64,000 nt of DNA, from the NCBI GenBank assembly GCA_022446795.1, contig JAKVBX010000002.1, forward strand, positions 179,513 through 243,512, written 5' to 3'. Positions 10,001 to 17,828 of this stretch are shown here, piece after piece (position 1 is the first letter of the stretch; each line of letters begins with the position of its first letter). This stretch comes from Phycisphaerales bacterium. GTDB taxonomy: Bacteria > Planctomycetota > Phycisphaerae > Phycisphaerales > SM1A02. The notes below the pieces were generated by a model. It made no database searches. It saw nothing but the letters and a program-made list of their open reading frames with translations, and had not been told where the DNA came from. Made by a program: the position numbers and the translations under genes.

Positions 10001-10330
10001 GGTCCGCTTGTCCGCCTTCCCGTCACGATCCAGGTCCTCCAGGATCAGCAACTTGTCCTGCGGCTCATCACCCGGCTCCAGGTGCGGATACGTCGGCGTC
10101 ACGGCAACCCAGAGTCGGCCGCCCGCGTCGAAGGTCATGGCGATGGGATTCGCCAGTTCCGGAAAGTCCTCCTCCGAGGCAAAGCAGTTGACGGCATAGC
10201 CCTCGGGAAGGATGAAGGTCTCCAGGGCCGCCTCGGGACTGGGAACTGGCCGATCCTCCGGCCGAGTCGGTTCCGCCTCCTGGGCCAACGCCCCGGCAGT
10301 CAACAGCATGGTGAACAGCACGGCCCGCAT
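7097..10330 (-). CDS. Secreted PVC-type propeller protein with HEAT-like, F5/8-type and cupredoxin domains
   Basis: 1077 residues. The start at 10330 follows GGAGGG with a 7-nt gap, overlaps the upstream stop by one base (TGATG) and gives a signal peptide (about 1-16, ending ALA). Order: a six-bladed-propeller dehydrogenase-like region (about 35-400), HEAT-like helical repeats (about 410-720), a discoidin/F5-8 type C domain (GKSAEQSTVGWGG, then FWEVDLGEVVPIDAVTVWGR), and a C-terminal azurin-like domain. The last shows a type-1 copper ligand set: His in MPHNLL, then Cys, His and Met in YVCTFPGHWPMM. No CxxCH haem motif is present, unlike the related protein at 11332-14967. A periplasmic electron-transfer role is inferred from the copper site; the substrate is unknown. 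Confidence 0.87.
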   Translation of the reverse strand: MRAVLFTMLLTAGALAQEAEPTRPEDRPVPSPEAALETFILPEGYAVNCFASEEDFPELANPIAMTFDAGGRLWVAVTPTYPHLEPGDEPQDKLLILEDLDRDGKADKRTIFAEGLYIPTGFVLGDGGAYIVSQPNLLHLRDTDGDLVADEQEIVLHGFGAEDSHHSMSAFTWRPDGAIYFNEGTFHHTQIETPWGPRRVRHGGVLRYKPDTEEVDVVVSFPFANPWGHTVDRWGQSIISDASNGYNYRLAHLMGAHTYPDAIKGQGPYRNVRSFTPGGRRPASGSEFIRSRHFPDEVQGWFVSSQCIGFHGLRWYDLEEEGSGYVTEGQPMELLQSTDTSFRPVSMEVGPDGAFYVLDWANPIVGHMQFNVRDERRDHTHGRVWRITYPARPLSEPPAIEGASTEELLDFLTAYENRTRALARRALQEGDSAVVLPAVDAWVAQLDESDPDHEHHLLEALWIHQGHNHVDEALLERVLTAKDYHARTGGVRVLRWWLDEVDDPFPLLERAVLDPNERVRLEAVLALGHVPDVRAAELTGLATSQSMDSDFEVAFNRTLAALQPYGTPTGEGTAAWRLTQLSESDLLAEPLDHFVSRERMRRPGLGMVDREEAIAWLASRTNRSEVGELVQAARQLDPERDALDDAIEMLLQRDRADLAAERETLMAIAREPAVSPRLRRAAWASMALADGDLETTWADAGRSADDRRARRELLAGVSLLADRSDAAGVREQGWMMADSKLPEIMPTDARPEGRYVRISLPQPGTITLAEVEVESGGQNVALGKSAEQSTVGWGGEASRAVDGNTDGVYSRNTSTHTVEGDANPFWEVDLGEVVPIDAVTVWGRSERPYDQRLNGYTIEILDEARDQAWAATDLPAPQFHDRREPGRSWDRDLVEAAMLTMSSMPGRERATMDRLLPYAESDADPALRLVAIEAMQGVPESFWTEDEQQWRIRDIDITTIADRMIYDIKRLEVKAGTPIRIRLKNNDSMPHNLLVCRPGSMRKVGTAADNMGTGPDAVARNYVPDMKEIMHVLAMVEPGETDEVLFIAPTRPGRYPYVCTFPGHWPMMNGVMTVKRR

Positions 10331-11292
10331 CAATATCCCTCCTCGACCGAGACGCACACCGGTCGACCGGGCGGCAACGCCCAGATGGCCTGGTCTGCCT
10401 GCTCGATGAGTCGATCCAGTTGCTTCATCTCGTCCGGGAAATTCTGGGAGCCAAAGGGCTCATGTCGTCGCCCGTAGACGTACTCGGTATTCACGGGTCG
10501 CCACCTCTGGAAGAAGAGGCGGTTCTTGGTCAGCACGGCCTGCCGCAGGTCCTCGTGCTGTTGAATCGCCGTTCCTTCCTCGTCCACGTTCTCGCCAGCC
10601 TCCAGTGGAATACCCAGTCGATCCACCATGGCACAGGTCGTCACTCGATACCCCCGCTCGTTGAGGTGAATGCCATTGATCGTCAACGGCCCTTCCCCGC
10701 GGGCGAATGACTCGCGAGTCGGCGTGAAGAGATCCACGAAAACCACGTTCTTGTCCGCGGCCACCTTCTGCATCGTGTCCACGTAACGCTGGAGAACGAA
10801 GTTGTGCTCGCGTCCATCAGGCAACGGGCGACCAAGATCCTCATGAGCAATGGGCGATACCAGCACGATTCGAGGCGGGGTCGTTCCGTTGTATTTCTTC
10901 TGCCTCTGCGCATCGATCCAACCCTGGAGATCGGATTGAAACTGTGCCAATCCCTCGTCGCCGCCGAAGGATTCGTTCATGCCGAAGCAGGCGATGATCA
11001 CGTCCGTGTCATGTCGGTCCAGCCATTCATCCATCCCGATGAAATTCAAGGGGCGTGGCTGCAGGGCCACTTCGTCACCGCTCCATCCGAAGTTCCGAAC
11101 GGACAACCGGTGGTCGGGGTAGGCCGCGTGAAGAAGAGCCTCGAACTGACCGTCGAGTTGCATGCGCTCGGCATGGGTATTGCCGACGACCGCGATCCGA
11201 TCTCCCGGCTCAAGACCGAGTTGCGAGGGATCTGGTTCGGCCAGCATGGGCAGGACGGAACCGGCCAAAAGAAGTGAATTCAAGGTGAGCAT
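10330..11292 (-). CDS. Secreted SGNH/GDSL-like hydrolase with altered nucleophile block
   Basis: 320 residues with a probable signal peptide (MLTLNSLLLAGSVLPMLA). Block I reads VVGNTHAERMQ (35-45), where canonical SGNH enzymes have GDS, so the usual nucleophilic Ser is absent. Block II (FGWSGDEV), block III (FGMNESF, with the Asn) and block V (INGIHLNERGY, with the His) are recognisable. Planctomycetes have many such proteins, some with a GNT-type block I. It is first of a three-gene operon with the propeller/cupredoxin protein and the channel. A TATTCT box 6 nt before the ATG predicts a leaderless transcript. Activity is doubtful given the missing Ser. Confidence 0.82.
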   Translation of the reverse strand: MLTLNSLLLAGSVLPMLAEPDPSQLGLEPGDRIAVVGNTHAERMQLDGQFEALLHAAYPDHRLSVRNFGWSGDEVALQPRPLNFIGMDEWLDRHDTDVIIACFGMNESFGGDEGLAQFQSDLQGWIDAQRQKKYNGTTPPRIVLVSPIAHEDLGRPLPDGREHNFVLQRYVDTMQKVAADKNVVFVDLFTPTRESFARGEGPLTINGIHLNERGYRVTTCAMVDRLGIPLEAGENVDEEGTAIQQHEDLRQAVLTKNRLFFQRWRPVNTEYVYGRRHEPFGSQNFPDEMKQLDRLIEQADQAIWALPPGRPVCVSVEEGY

Positions 11293-11298
11293 TCGTCG

Positions 11299-11304
11299 AG
11301 AATA
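11299..11304 (-). promoter_or_regulatory. -10 box TATTCT, leaderless promoter
   Basis: On the minus strand TATTCT is followed by exactly 6 nt and then the ATG at 11292. This is the same geometry as at eight other genes in the window. Confidence 0.6.
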
Positions 11305-11331
11305 CCACCCCCGGGCGACGGACGGCGGCGA

Positions 11332-14300
11332 TCAGTTGGATGCCCCCCGGAGGGACTCCAGGTAGGCCACGACATCACGGATCTGCATCGGATCCAGGTG
11401 TGTCGCCATGGCCGGCATGGCCGAGGCTTCACCGAAACCCTCCGTAATCTCGGCCTGGGGTTCCATCAATGATCGCAACAACGCAGCCGTATCAAGTCGC
11501 TGGCCCACATCGGTCAGGGGTGGTCCGGCGGTGCCTCCCGTGTCACCGATGATGTGGCAACGCAGGCACGAGGCGCCAGCGTGGTAGAAGACCAACTCGC
11601 GACCACGATCCGGATGACCGCCAGCTGCCGCCAGCGTGTAGGCGGCGGCATAGCCCTCCGGAGGTGACTCCACCCACTCCGCAACCGCTCCGGTCAAGCG
11701 ATCCCCACCTCGACGGCGCGCCGCCTCGACGACGTCCAGTGCCACGGCCGGATGGGCCGTCGTCACCGTTGCCAACTGCGTCATCAACTCGGATTCCGCC
11801 CGGGCATCATCGATGATGCCAAGCGACTCGATGGCCGCTCGTCGCTGCTCGACATCCTCCGACTCCAGCATCTCCATGACCAGTGGCATGGCCTCCGCGG
11901 ACCGGTGGATCGCGGCCAGTCGAAGTCCATCCGCACGCAACAGCGAGTCTGGACTGGCCAGTGCCAGTTCAATGGCCTCCGAACGCGAGTCCTCCGCCAG
12001 GGCCAGCAGGCCCAGGGCCGATGCCCGTTGCGCCGACGGCATCGAGTCATCCCGAAGCGTGGCGAACAGCATCGCCGGGTCCAGCGCGATGCCATGGGCC
12101 GCAGCCAGTTCGCGAGCCGGCGTCGCAACGACCGCATCCGACTCCGCAAGGGCCGGAAGCACTCGGGACATGGTCATTCGCCAACCCTCGATATCGCGAG
12201 GGCCTTCAACCGGTCGGTACCGACCCTGTACACGCTCACGTGGTTCGGGATCGGGCCACTGGCGGAGAACCTCCATGGCCTCTCGCCTCAGCACATCACC
12301 CTGTGAACGATCAAGCGCCAGCGCCGCGACGACCTCGGCACGCTCGGGCTCCCCGGAACGGAGGGCAGCTGCCAGCGATCGCCGCACGATCGCGGATCGT
12401 GTTCGATCAGGAGCCGTCATGCCGATGGGCCGTTCCCATGTTCCATCGGGGTGCTGCCAGCCAACGGCAACGTGATCGCCACCACCACCCTCGCTGTGAA
12501 TCGCCTGGACGATCCAGGGCTCACCAGCAGTCATCTCAATGGGATCGGAGATCTGTCCGGCCTCGACGGACCACTGGTCGAGTGGTGTCCAGACGTTGAC
12601 CTTCGCCACGCGTTGCTTCTTCTCGGGCTGACCCTCGGGCCAGATCAGCAGGACGGAAGAGTCGTCACTGGTAATCGCAAATCGATATGCACCGGTTCTC
12701 GTGGGAACAACCCGACCGGTCATCCGGCTGACATACCGATCCATCTCCCCTCCGTTGAGCAGGAACCCCTCGACCTCGAGGACCTCATCCGGCTCCTCCT
12801 GGAGAACAGGCAGTGCCTCCAGTTCACCGGACGGCGTTGGTGGAACATCCGTGAAGATCTCCACCGTCACCCGGGGAAGTGGATCCACCGCGGCATCCGA
12901 CTCGGCGATCAGTGTTGGCAGGACATCTGCCAACGCCGATTCCGCCTCGAAGATGGGCACATCGTTGATGGCTCGTGCCGCCTCGGCGGCAATAAGAGGA
13001 TCGGGATCCCGCAGGACACGAGCGACAGCCGGATCGGCCATTCGTCGCAGGGCCAGGACCGCGGCCATGCGTACCGCCGGCATCTGGTCTCCCAGGAGTT
13101 CCAGCAATCGCTCACGGTCCCCGATTCGCGCCAGCGCCACCGCCCCGGCATGTCGCAGCCAGCGGTCCTCGTTGTCATTGGTCCAGATCATCTCGACGAT
13201 GGGATCGATGGCTTCGGCGTCACCGTATCGGCCCAACCCCATCACCGCGTGGTAGATCACGCGAGGTGATTCATCGAAGACCAGTTCGAGAAGATCTTCT
13301 CGCGCAGGCCCGTAGGTCTCGTCTCCCAGCGTCCGAACAGCCTGGATCCGGATCTCCTCGTCGTCATCCCACGCCAGATCCCGGACAACCTCCAGCGGAT
13401 GATCGTCATCCTCATCCGTCCACTGTCCATACCGGGCGATCATCCCGAGTGCCCAGATCGCATGGAGCCGAGCCATCTGATCGGCCTCCGGATCCTGGGC
13501 CAGGGCCGTCAGCGGCTCCACCGACGAGTCGCCCTGGTACGCCAGTTCATAGTGCGCACGTCGGCGGACCCGCATGTCCGCATGCGACAACAGTGACAGC
13601 AACTTCGCCTGGTCGAGTGACTCGAATCCTCCGGCGACCAGCAACGCGGTCTCCTTCATTCCAGGCGTCGTGCCATGCACCTGGTCTCGCAACCGGAAGA
13701 TGCGACCAGTCTCCGTGCTGTACCAACCCTCGACCCAGTCCGAGATGAGCATTGATCCATCCCAGTCGAAGTCCACGTCGGTGCACAGCACGCCCTTGAC
13801 GAAGTCATGCACGTCATCGACGCGGAATCCAGCACCATCCGGTACCAGCTTCATGGCGATGACACCGCTGTTCGTCGGGCCGCCGAGGAAGTTGCACATG
13901 AAGACATGATCGACATACCGATCAGAGAGCCCCTGCCCGGGATACGCGACGAAACCAGAGGGTCCGCTGCCGACGTGTGCCAGGGGCGGAAGCGACCAGG
14001 CCGGTCGGCCCTCGTGATCCGTCTCCCAGAGTCCCTCCTGCGACCAGGGCCCCCGGACGTTGTCACCACCCAGTGTCTGGTAGTTCATTTCCCAACCGGT
14101 TTCACTGGCCTCGGCGCAATAGACGATTCGGGCCCGATCACCGGCGTCGGAGTTGTTGTCTCCCGTGAACAGGTTCCCGAATCGATCAAAGAGCAGTTCC
14201 TGGGGATTCCGGAGCCCCGTGCAGAACACCTCCAGGTTGGATCCGTCGGGCTCACATCGGAAGACCGCCCCGGAACGGGGATCTGCCAGGACCCGGCCCT

Positions 14301-14967
14301 CGGGTGTGGTCACGTGATATCCACGATCTCCGATCGACCAGTAGATCCGGCCATCGGTCCCCCAGGCCAGTCCATGCATGTCGTGTCCCCGCAGCGCATC
14401 ACGTACGCCGAAACCGCTGAAGATCGGCTCACGGGAATCCGCAACACCATCATCCTGTTCATCCGTCAGCCGCCAAAGGTGCGGGATACACGTGTACCAG
14501 AGTTCATCACCGTTGACGATCAACCCGGCACCCGTTCCATCCAGCGGTCCATTGAATCCATCCGCGAAGATCGTCACCGTATCGGCGACGCCATCGCCGT
14601 CGGTATCCTCGACCCGGCGAATGCGGTCCTCCATCTCGGTGTACCAGTCCATTCCGTTCGCGCGCTTCTCCGCCCACTTCTCATACTTCGCCAGCCGATC
14701 CTCGACCCGCATGGCCGCCAGGTCATCGAGCAACCAGTACGGTTGCGAGCGGTTGTCCTCGACGCCATGCTCCTGCCGGAACGACTCGGCCACGTAGACG
14801 CGGCCCTGGTCATCCACGCAAAACGCCACGGGGTCCATCACCATCGGCGTCTCGGCCCAGATCTCGACGGTGACATTCTCGACAGGTACCAGGGCCGACG
14901 CGGGGTCAGGCGTCGCCTCCGCAGCCTGGGCAACAACAAGCATGGAAAGAAGGTGGATTCCGATCAC
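11332..14967 (-). CDS. Secreted PVC-type haem-binding propeller protein with PA14 domain
   Basis: 1211 residues. I chose the GTG at 14967 because GGGAG lies 6 nt upstream and it yields a good signal peptide (MIGIHLLSMLVVAQAAEA). Order: glucose-dehydrogenase-like beta-propeller (about 25-390), HEAT repeats (about 400-680), a PA14 carbohydrate-binding domain (about 710-860, GAYRFAITSDDSSVLLI), more HEAT repeats, and a C-terminal cytochrome c domain with CLRCH and a possible Met ligand in SAMPAMATH. This is the standard PVC-type membrane-bound dehydrogenase architecture with PA14 inserted. A periplasmic role in sugar or polysaccharide oxidation is inferred. It is divergent from the chemosensory operon. 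Confidence 0.88.
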   Translation of the reverse strand: MIGIHLLSMLVVAQAAEATPDPASALVPVENVTVEIWAETPMVMDPVAFCVDDQGRVYVAESFRQEHGVEDNRSQPYWLLDDLAAMRVEDRLAKYEKWAEKRANGMDWYTEMEDRIRRVEDTDGDGVADTVTIFADGFNGPLDGTGAGLIVNGDELWYTCIPHLWRLTDEQDDGVADSREPIFSGFGVRDALRGHDMHGLAWGTDGRIYWSIGDRGYHVTTPEGRVLADPRSGAVFRCEPDGSNLEVFCTGLRNPQELLFDRFGNLFTGDNNSDAGDRARIVYCAEASETGWEMNYQTLGGDNVRGPWSQEGLWETDHEGRPAWSLPPLAHVGSGPSGFVAYPGQGLSDRYVDHVFMCNFLGGPTNSGVIAMKLVPDGAGFRVDDVHDFVKGVLCTDVDFDWDGSMLISDWVEGWYSTETGRIFRLRDQVHGTTPGMKETALLVAGGFESLDQAKLLSLLSHADMRVRRRAHYELAYQGDSSVEPLTALAQDPEADQMARLHAIWALGMIARYGQWTDEDDDHPLEVVRDLAWDDDEEIRIQAVRTLGDETYGPAREDLLELVFDESPRVIYHAVMGLGRYGDAEAIDPIVEMIWTNDNEDRWLRHAGAVALARIGDRERLLELLGDQMPAVRMAAVLALRRMADPAVARVLRDPDPLIAAEAARAINDVPIFEAESALADVLPTLIAESDAAVDPLPRVTVEIFTDVPPTPSGELEALPVLQEEPDEVLEVEGFLLNGGEMDRYVSRMTGRVVPTRTGAYRFAITSDDSSVLLIWPEGQPEKKQRVAKVNVWTPLDQWSVEAGQISDPIEMTAGEPWIVQAIHSEGGGGDHVAVGWQHPDGTWERPIGMTAPDRTRSAIVRRSLAAALRSGEPERAEVVAALALDRSQGDVLRREAMEVLRQWPDPEPRERVQGRYRPVEGPRDIEGWRMTMSRVLPALAESDAVVATPARELAAAHGIALDPAMLFATLRDDSMPSAQRASALGLLALAEDSRSEAIELALASPDSLLRADGLRLAAIHRSAEAMPLVMEMLESEDVEQRRAAIESLGIIDDARAESELMTQLATVTTAHPAVALDVVEAARRRGGDRLTGAVAEWVESPPEGYAAAYTLAAAGGHPDRGRELVFYHAGASCLRCHIIGDTGGTAGPPLTDVGQRLDTAALLRSLMEPQAEITEGFGEASAMPAMATHLDPMQIRDVVAYLESLRGASN

Positions 14968-14973
14968 GAGAGT

Positions 14974-14978
14974 CTCCC
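14974..14978 (-). promoter_or_regulatory. Shine-Dalgarno GGGAG that decides a GTG start
   Basis: GGGAG on the minus strand, 6 nt before the GTG at 14967. It supports this start over the in-frame ATG at 14943, which would remove half of the signal peptide. Confidence 0.6.
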
Positions 14979-15021
14979 GGAACGAGTCGATCGGTGGGCA
15001 GCGCGATGAGTTCGACGTGCC

Positions 15022-15027
15022 AGTGTA
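15022..15027 (-). promoter_or_regulatory. Putative -10 box TACACT for the haem propeller gene
   Basis: TACACT on the minus strand, 54 nt before the GTG at 14967. Start of transcription about 7 nt downstream would give a leader of about 48 nt containing the Shine-Dalgarno. This contrasts with the leaderless genes. Confidence 0.4.
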
Positions 15028-15094
15028 GTGCGATCGAGTGGGTTCCCACCGCCAATCGGGCCGTGAAGTCCAGCGAGTACCATAACTGGCACAG

Positions 15095-15646
15095 ATGTCC
15101 GCACCACGTGATACAGCCATGCCCGATGCCGGCACGGAATCCAGGGGGTTCCGCGAGGATGTCGCGCGGTGGCTGGAGGCCCTCCAATCTCCTGAATCCG
15201 CGGACCTGCCCTCGCACCCCAACCTTCTGTTCTTTCGACACGCCGGTGTCGAACTGGCCTTCCGGGCCATCGACGTGGGAACCGTCGAGGCCGTGAGTCA
15301 CACGCACCGGGTACCCCACCGGCAAGGTGAGGTCTTCCGGGGACTGGCCGCCACTCGTGGTGACCTGGTTCCGCTTGGCGATCTGTCCGCAGCCATCGAC
15401 CTGCCGCGGGATGGCGACGAGCCGAACCGCGTGCCACGACTTGTCGTGCTGTCACCGGCGGATGCTGATTCCTGGACGCTGATCGTGGACGTGGTGCATG
15501 GTGTTGAGCTGTCCGATCCCGACTCGTGGCGCACACCGGAACCCGCGATGCCCTTCGTTGATTCCATCGTCGAGACACCGCGGGGCGATGCTCGACTGCT
15601 GGATACCGCGGCCGTAATCGAAGGACTGGAGGCCGTACTTCGATGA
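15095..15646 (+). CDS. CheW-like chemosensory coupling protein
   Basis: 183 residues. From about residue 40 it shows a CheW fold: LLFFRHAGVELAFRAIDVGTVE, then GLAATRGDLVPLGDL, the usual 'G.I..RG.v.pv.dL' core, and LIVDVVHGVE. A 40-residue N-terminal extension precedes it. It should link a receptor to the CheA-type kinase encoded next, whose start overlaps its stop (ATGA at 15643). The start could also be the ATG at 15119. No methyl-accepting receptor gene is in the window, so the input is unknown. Confidence 0.85.
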   Translation: MSAPRDTAMPDAGTESRGFREDVARWLEALQSPESADLPSHPNLLFFRHAGVELAFRAIDVGTVEAVSHTHRVPHRQGEVFRGLAATRGDLVPLGDLSAAIDLPRDGDEPNRVPRLVVLSPADADSWTLIVDVVHGVELSDPDSWRTPEPAMPFVDSIVETPRGDARLLDTAAVIEGLEAVLR

Positions 15647-17811
15647 GCGGTGACCTGAGTGGGTTCTCGATGTTCGACCTGTTCCGGGACGAGGCCCGGA
15701 CGCACGGCGATGTCATCAGCCGCGGACTGGTCGACCTGGAATCGGATCCGACCAACGAGAAGCTGATCGAAGCACTCATGCGAGCGGCTCATTCCCTCAA
15801 GGGCGCCGCCCGAATCGTCGGGCTCGACCTGGCCGTGGGTGTCGCACACGCCATGGAAGACGCGATGGTCGCGGTACAGAAGGGGGAAGCGGTCATCACC
15901 CCCACCCGCGTCGATCAGTTGCTGGCCGGAGCCGACCTCCTGGCCCAATTGACCGAGATCGAGGAATCCGGCGTCGATGACTGGACGATGTCCAACGTCG
16001 CCGCCGCGGACACGTTGGTCACGGACCTTCGCACCCCCGTGACCGATACGCCCTCGGCGTCCACGAAGAAGATGGATGCGACGCCACCGGCACCGACGGA
16101 GAGTCCACGGGAGGATGGCGCCGTCCGGGTGACCGCGACCCGTCTCGATCAGATCATGCGGCTCGCTGGCGAGAGCCTCGTGGAGTCCCGCCGATTCCGC
16201 GGTGTACGCGAGTATCTCGTCCAGTTGCGACGGCAGCACCGCACCATTCAATCACACCTCCGCGAGGCCCGGCTGCAGCCCAACGACGACACCATGGTCG
16301 ATCTCGCGCGACGGCAGGCCGCTCGCACGGAACTGGAACTGGCGGAACACCAGGACCAACTCGACATCTTCCTCGGCCGCCTGGAGGAACTCGCGGACTC
16401 GCTCTACAACCAAGTCGTCGGCAGTCGGATGCGTCCCTTCGATGAAGGTGTCGCCATGTTCCCCAGGCTGGTCCGCGATCTGTCCAAGGACCTCGGCAAG
16501 AAGGCCGTACTCCAGATCGAAGGAGAAACCGTACCCGTCGACCGAGACGTTCTCCGGGATCTCGAGGCCCCCTTGACCCACATGCTTCGCAACTGCGTTG
16601 ACCATGGCGTCGAGCCCCCGGCGGATCGGATCGCCTCGGGCAAACCGGAAGTGGCGACCATCATCGTCGCCGCCAGGCACCAGGGTGGTCGCCTGCATGT
16701 CACGGTGGAGGATGACGGACGAGGCATCGATCCGGAACGCATTCGGAGCAAGGTCATCGATCGAGGTCTTGCGGACACGGCCGTTGCACAGGCCCTGACC
16801 AACCAGGAGTTGTACGAGTTCCTGTTCCTGCCGGGATTCTCGACCACCTCGGAAGTCACCGATGTGTCCGGTCGTGGCGTTGGTCTTGATGTCGTTCAGA
16901 CCATGGTCCAGGACATCTCCGGCGGTGTCCGAATCGAGTCGGAACCCGGCCGGGGAACCACCTTCCGATTGACCCTCCCGGTCACGCGATCCGTCGTCCG
17001 GGCGCTCATCGCGGATATCGGCGGTGAGTCCTATGCCTTCCCGCTGCCGCATATCGCGAGGATCGAGAAAGTGACACGCGAGGCGCTCAGTGACGATCGG
17101 CGTCGACTCCAGGTCGGGGAAGACAACGTGGAACTGCTGGATGCCGGGACACTGCTTGAACTGGATCCGGTGCGATCCGGCTCGTGGGTCCATGCCGTCG
17201 TGATCGGCGACGAAGAGGACCAGTACGCGCTGCAGGTGGACGGCTTCCATGGCGAAGAGGACATGCTGGTGCGGCCGCTTGACCCACGACTGGGTCGAGT
17301 CCCCCACCTCACCGCGGCCGCGTTCCGGGAGAACGGCGAGCCGGTGCTCATCATCGATGTCGAGGACGTCCTGCGGACGGCGCGTCGTGCCGTCGTGGAT
17401 CACGCCTTCGAGGTCCAGCCGGAGTCGGCACCCGCCCAGGCCGGTCCTCGGATCCTCGTTGTCGACGACAGCATCACGGTCCGCGAGGCCCAGCGGGCGA
17501 TTCTCACGCGTCACGGCTACGACGTGGATCTCGCCGTCGATGGCGCCGAAGGCTGGGAACGCCTGCAGCGAGGCGAGTACGACCTCCTGATAACCGACGT
17601 GGACATGCCGGGCATGAATGGCATCGAACTGGTCCAGACCCTCCGCCGCCAGAAGCGGTTCGACGACCTGCCGGTGGCCGTTGTCTCCTATAAGGATGAC
17701 GTGGCCCAACGGCAACTGGGGCTCGATGCCGGGGCCACGGTCTATCTCAGCAAGCACGTCATCAATGACGACCAGTTCATCGAGACCGTGCGTTCCCTGC
17801 TCCAGTCCTGA
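15643..17811 (+). CDS. CheA-type hybrid histidine kinase (HPt-kinase-CheW-REC), WspE-like
   Basis: 722 residues. An N-terminal HPt domain carries the phospho-accepting His at residue 50 in AAHSLKGAAR. The dimerisation helices and ATPase domain follow, with N box LRNCVDHGVEPP, G1 DDGRGIDPERI and G2 GRGVGLDVVQTMVQ. A CheW-like regulatory domain (about 450-590) and a C-terminal receiver (about 600-722) complete it; the receiver has VVDDS, phospho-accepting Asp in LLITDVDMPGMNG, and a late VVSYK. P2 is not obvious. This order matches WspE/FrzE-type hybrids. It presumably phosphorylates the downstream REC-PP2C protein. Confidence 0.9.
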   Translation: MSGDLSGFSMFDLFRDEARTHGDVISRGLVDLESDPTNEKLIEALMRAAHSLKGAARIVGLDLAVGVAHAMEDAMVAVQKGEAVITPTRVDQLLAGADLLAQLTEIEESGVDDWTMSNVAAADTLVTDLRTPVTDTPSASTKKMDATPPAPTESPREDGAVRVTATRLDQIMRLAGESLVESRRFRGVREYLVQLRRQHRTIQSHLREARLQPNDDTMVDLARRQAARTELELAEHQDQLDIFLGRLEELADSLYNQVVGSRMRPFDEGVAMFPRLVRDLSKDLGKKAVLQIEGETVPVDRDVLRDLEAPLTHMLRNCVDHGVEPPADRIASGKPEVATIIVAARHQGGRLHVTVEDDGRGIDPERIRSKVIDRGLADTAVAQALTNQELYEFLFLPGFSTTSEVTDVSGRGVGLDVVQTMVQDISGGVRIESEPGRGTTFRLTLPVTRSVVRALIADIGGESYAFPLPHIARIEKVTREALSDDRRRLQVGEDNVELLDAGTLLELDPVRSGSWVHAVVIGDEEDQYALQVDGFHGEEDMLVRPLDPRLGRVPHLTAAAFRENGEPVLIIDVEDVLRTARRAVVDHAFEVQPESAPAQAGPRILVVDDSITVREAQRAILTRHGYDVDLAVDGAEGWERLQRGEYDLLITDVDMPGMNGIELVQTLRRQKRFDDLPVAVVSYKDDVAQRQLGLDAGATVYLSKHVINDDQFIETVRSLLQS

Positions 17812-17817
17812 TAGGAT
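17812..17817 (+). promoter_or_regulatory. Possible -10 box TAGGAT
   Basis: TAGGAT begins directly after the kinase stop codon and ends 11 nt before the ATG at 17829. It may give the phosphatase gene an extra promoter; equally it may be chance, because the gene is only 17 nt from its upstream neighbour. Confidence 0.25.
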
Positions 17818-17828
17818 TCCGCGAAGCC

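Noticed and set aside
13807-15009. 400-residue plus-strand open frame opposite the haem propeller gene
   Set aside because: Antisense shadow; the real gene is confirmed by propeller, PA14 and CLRCH motifs.
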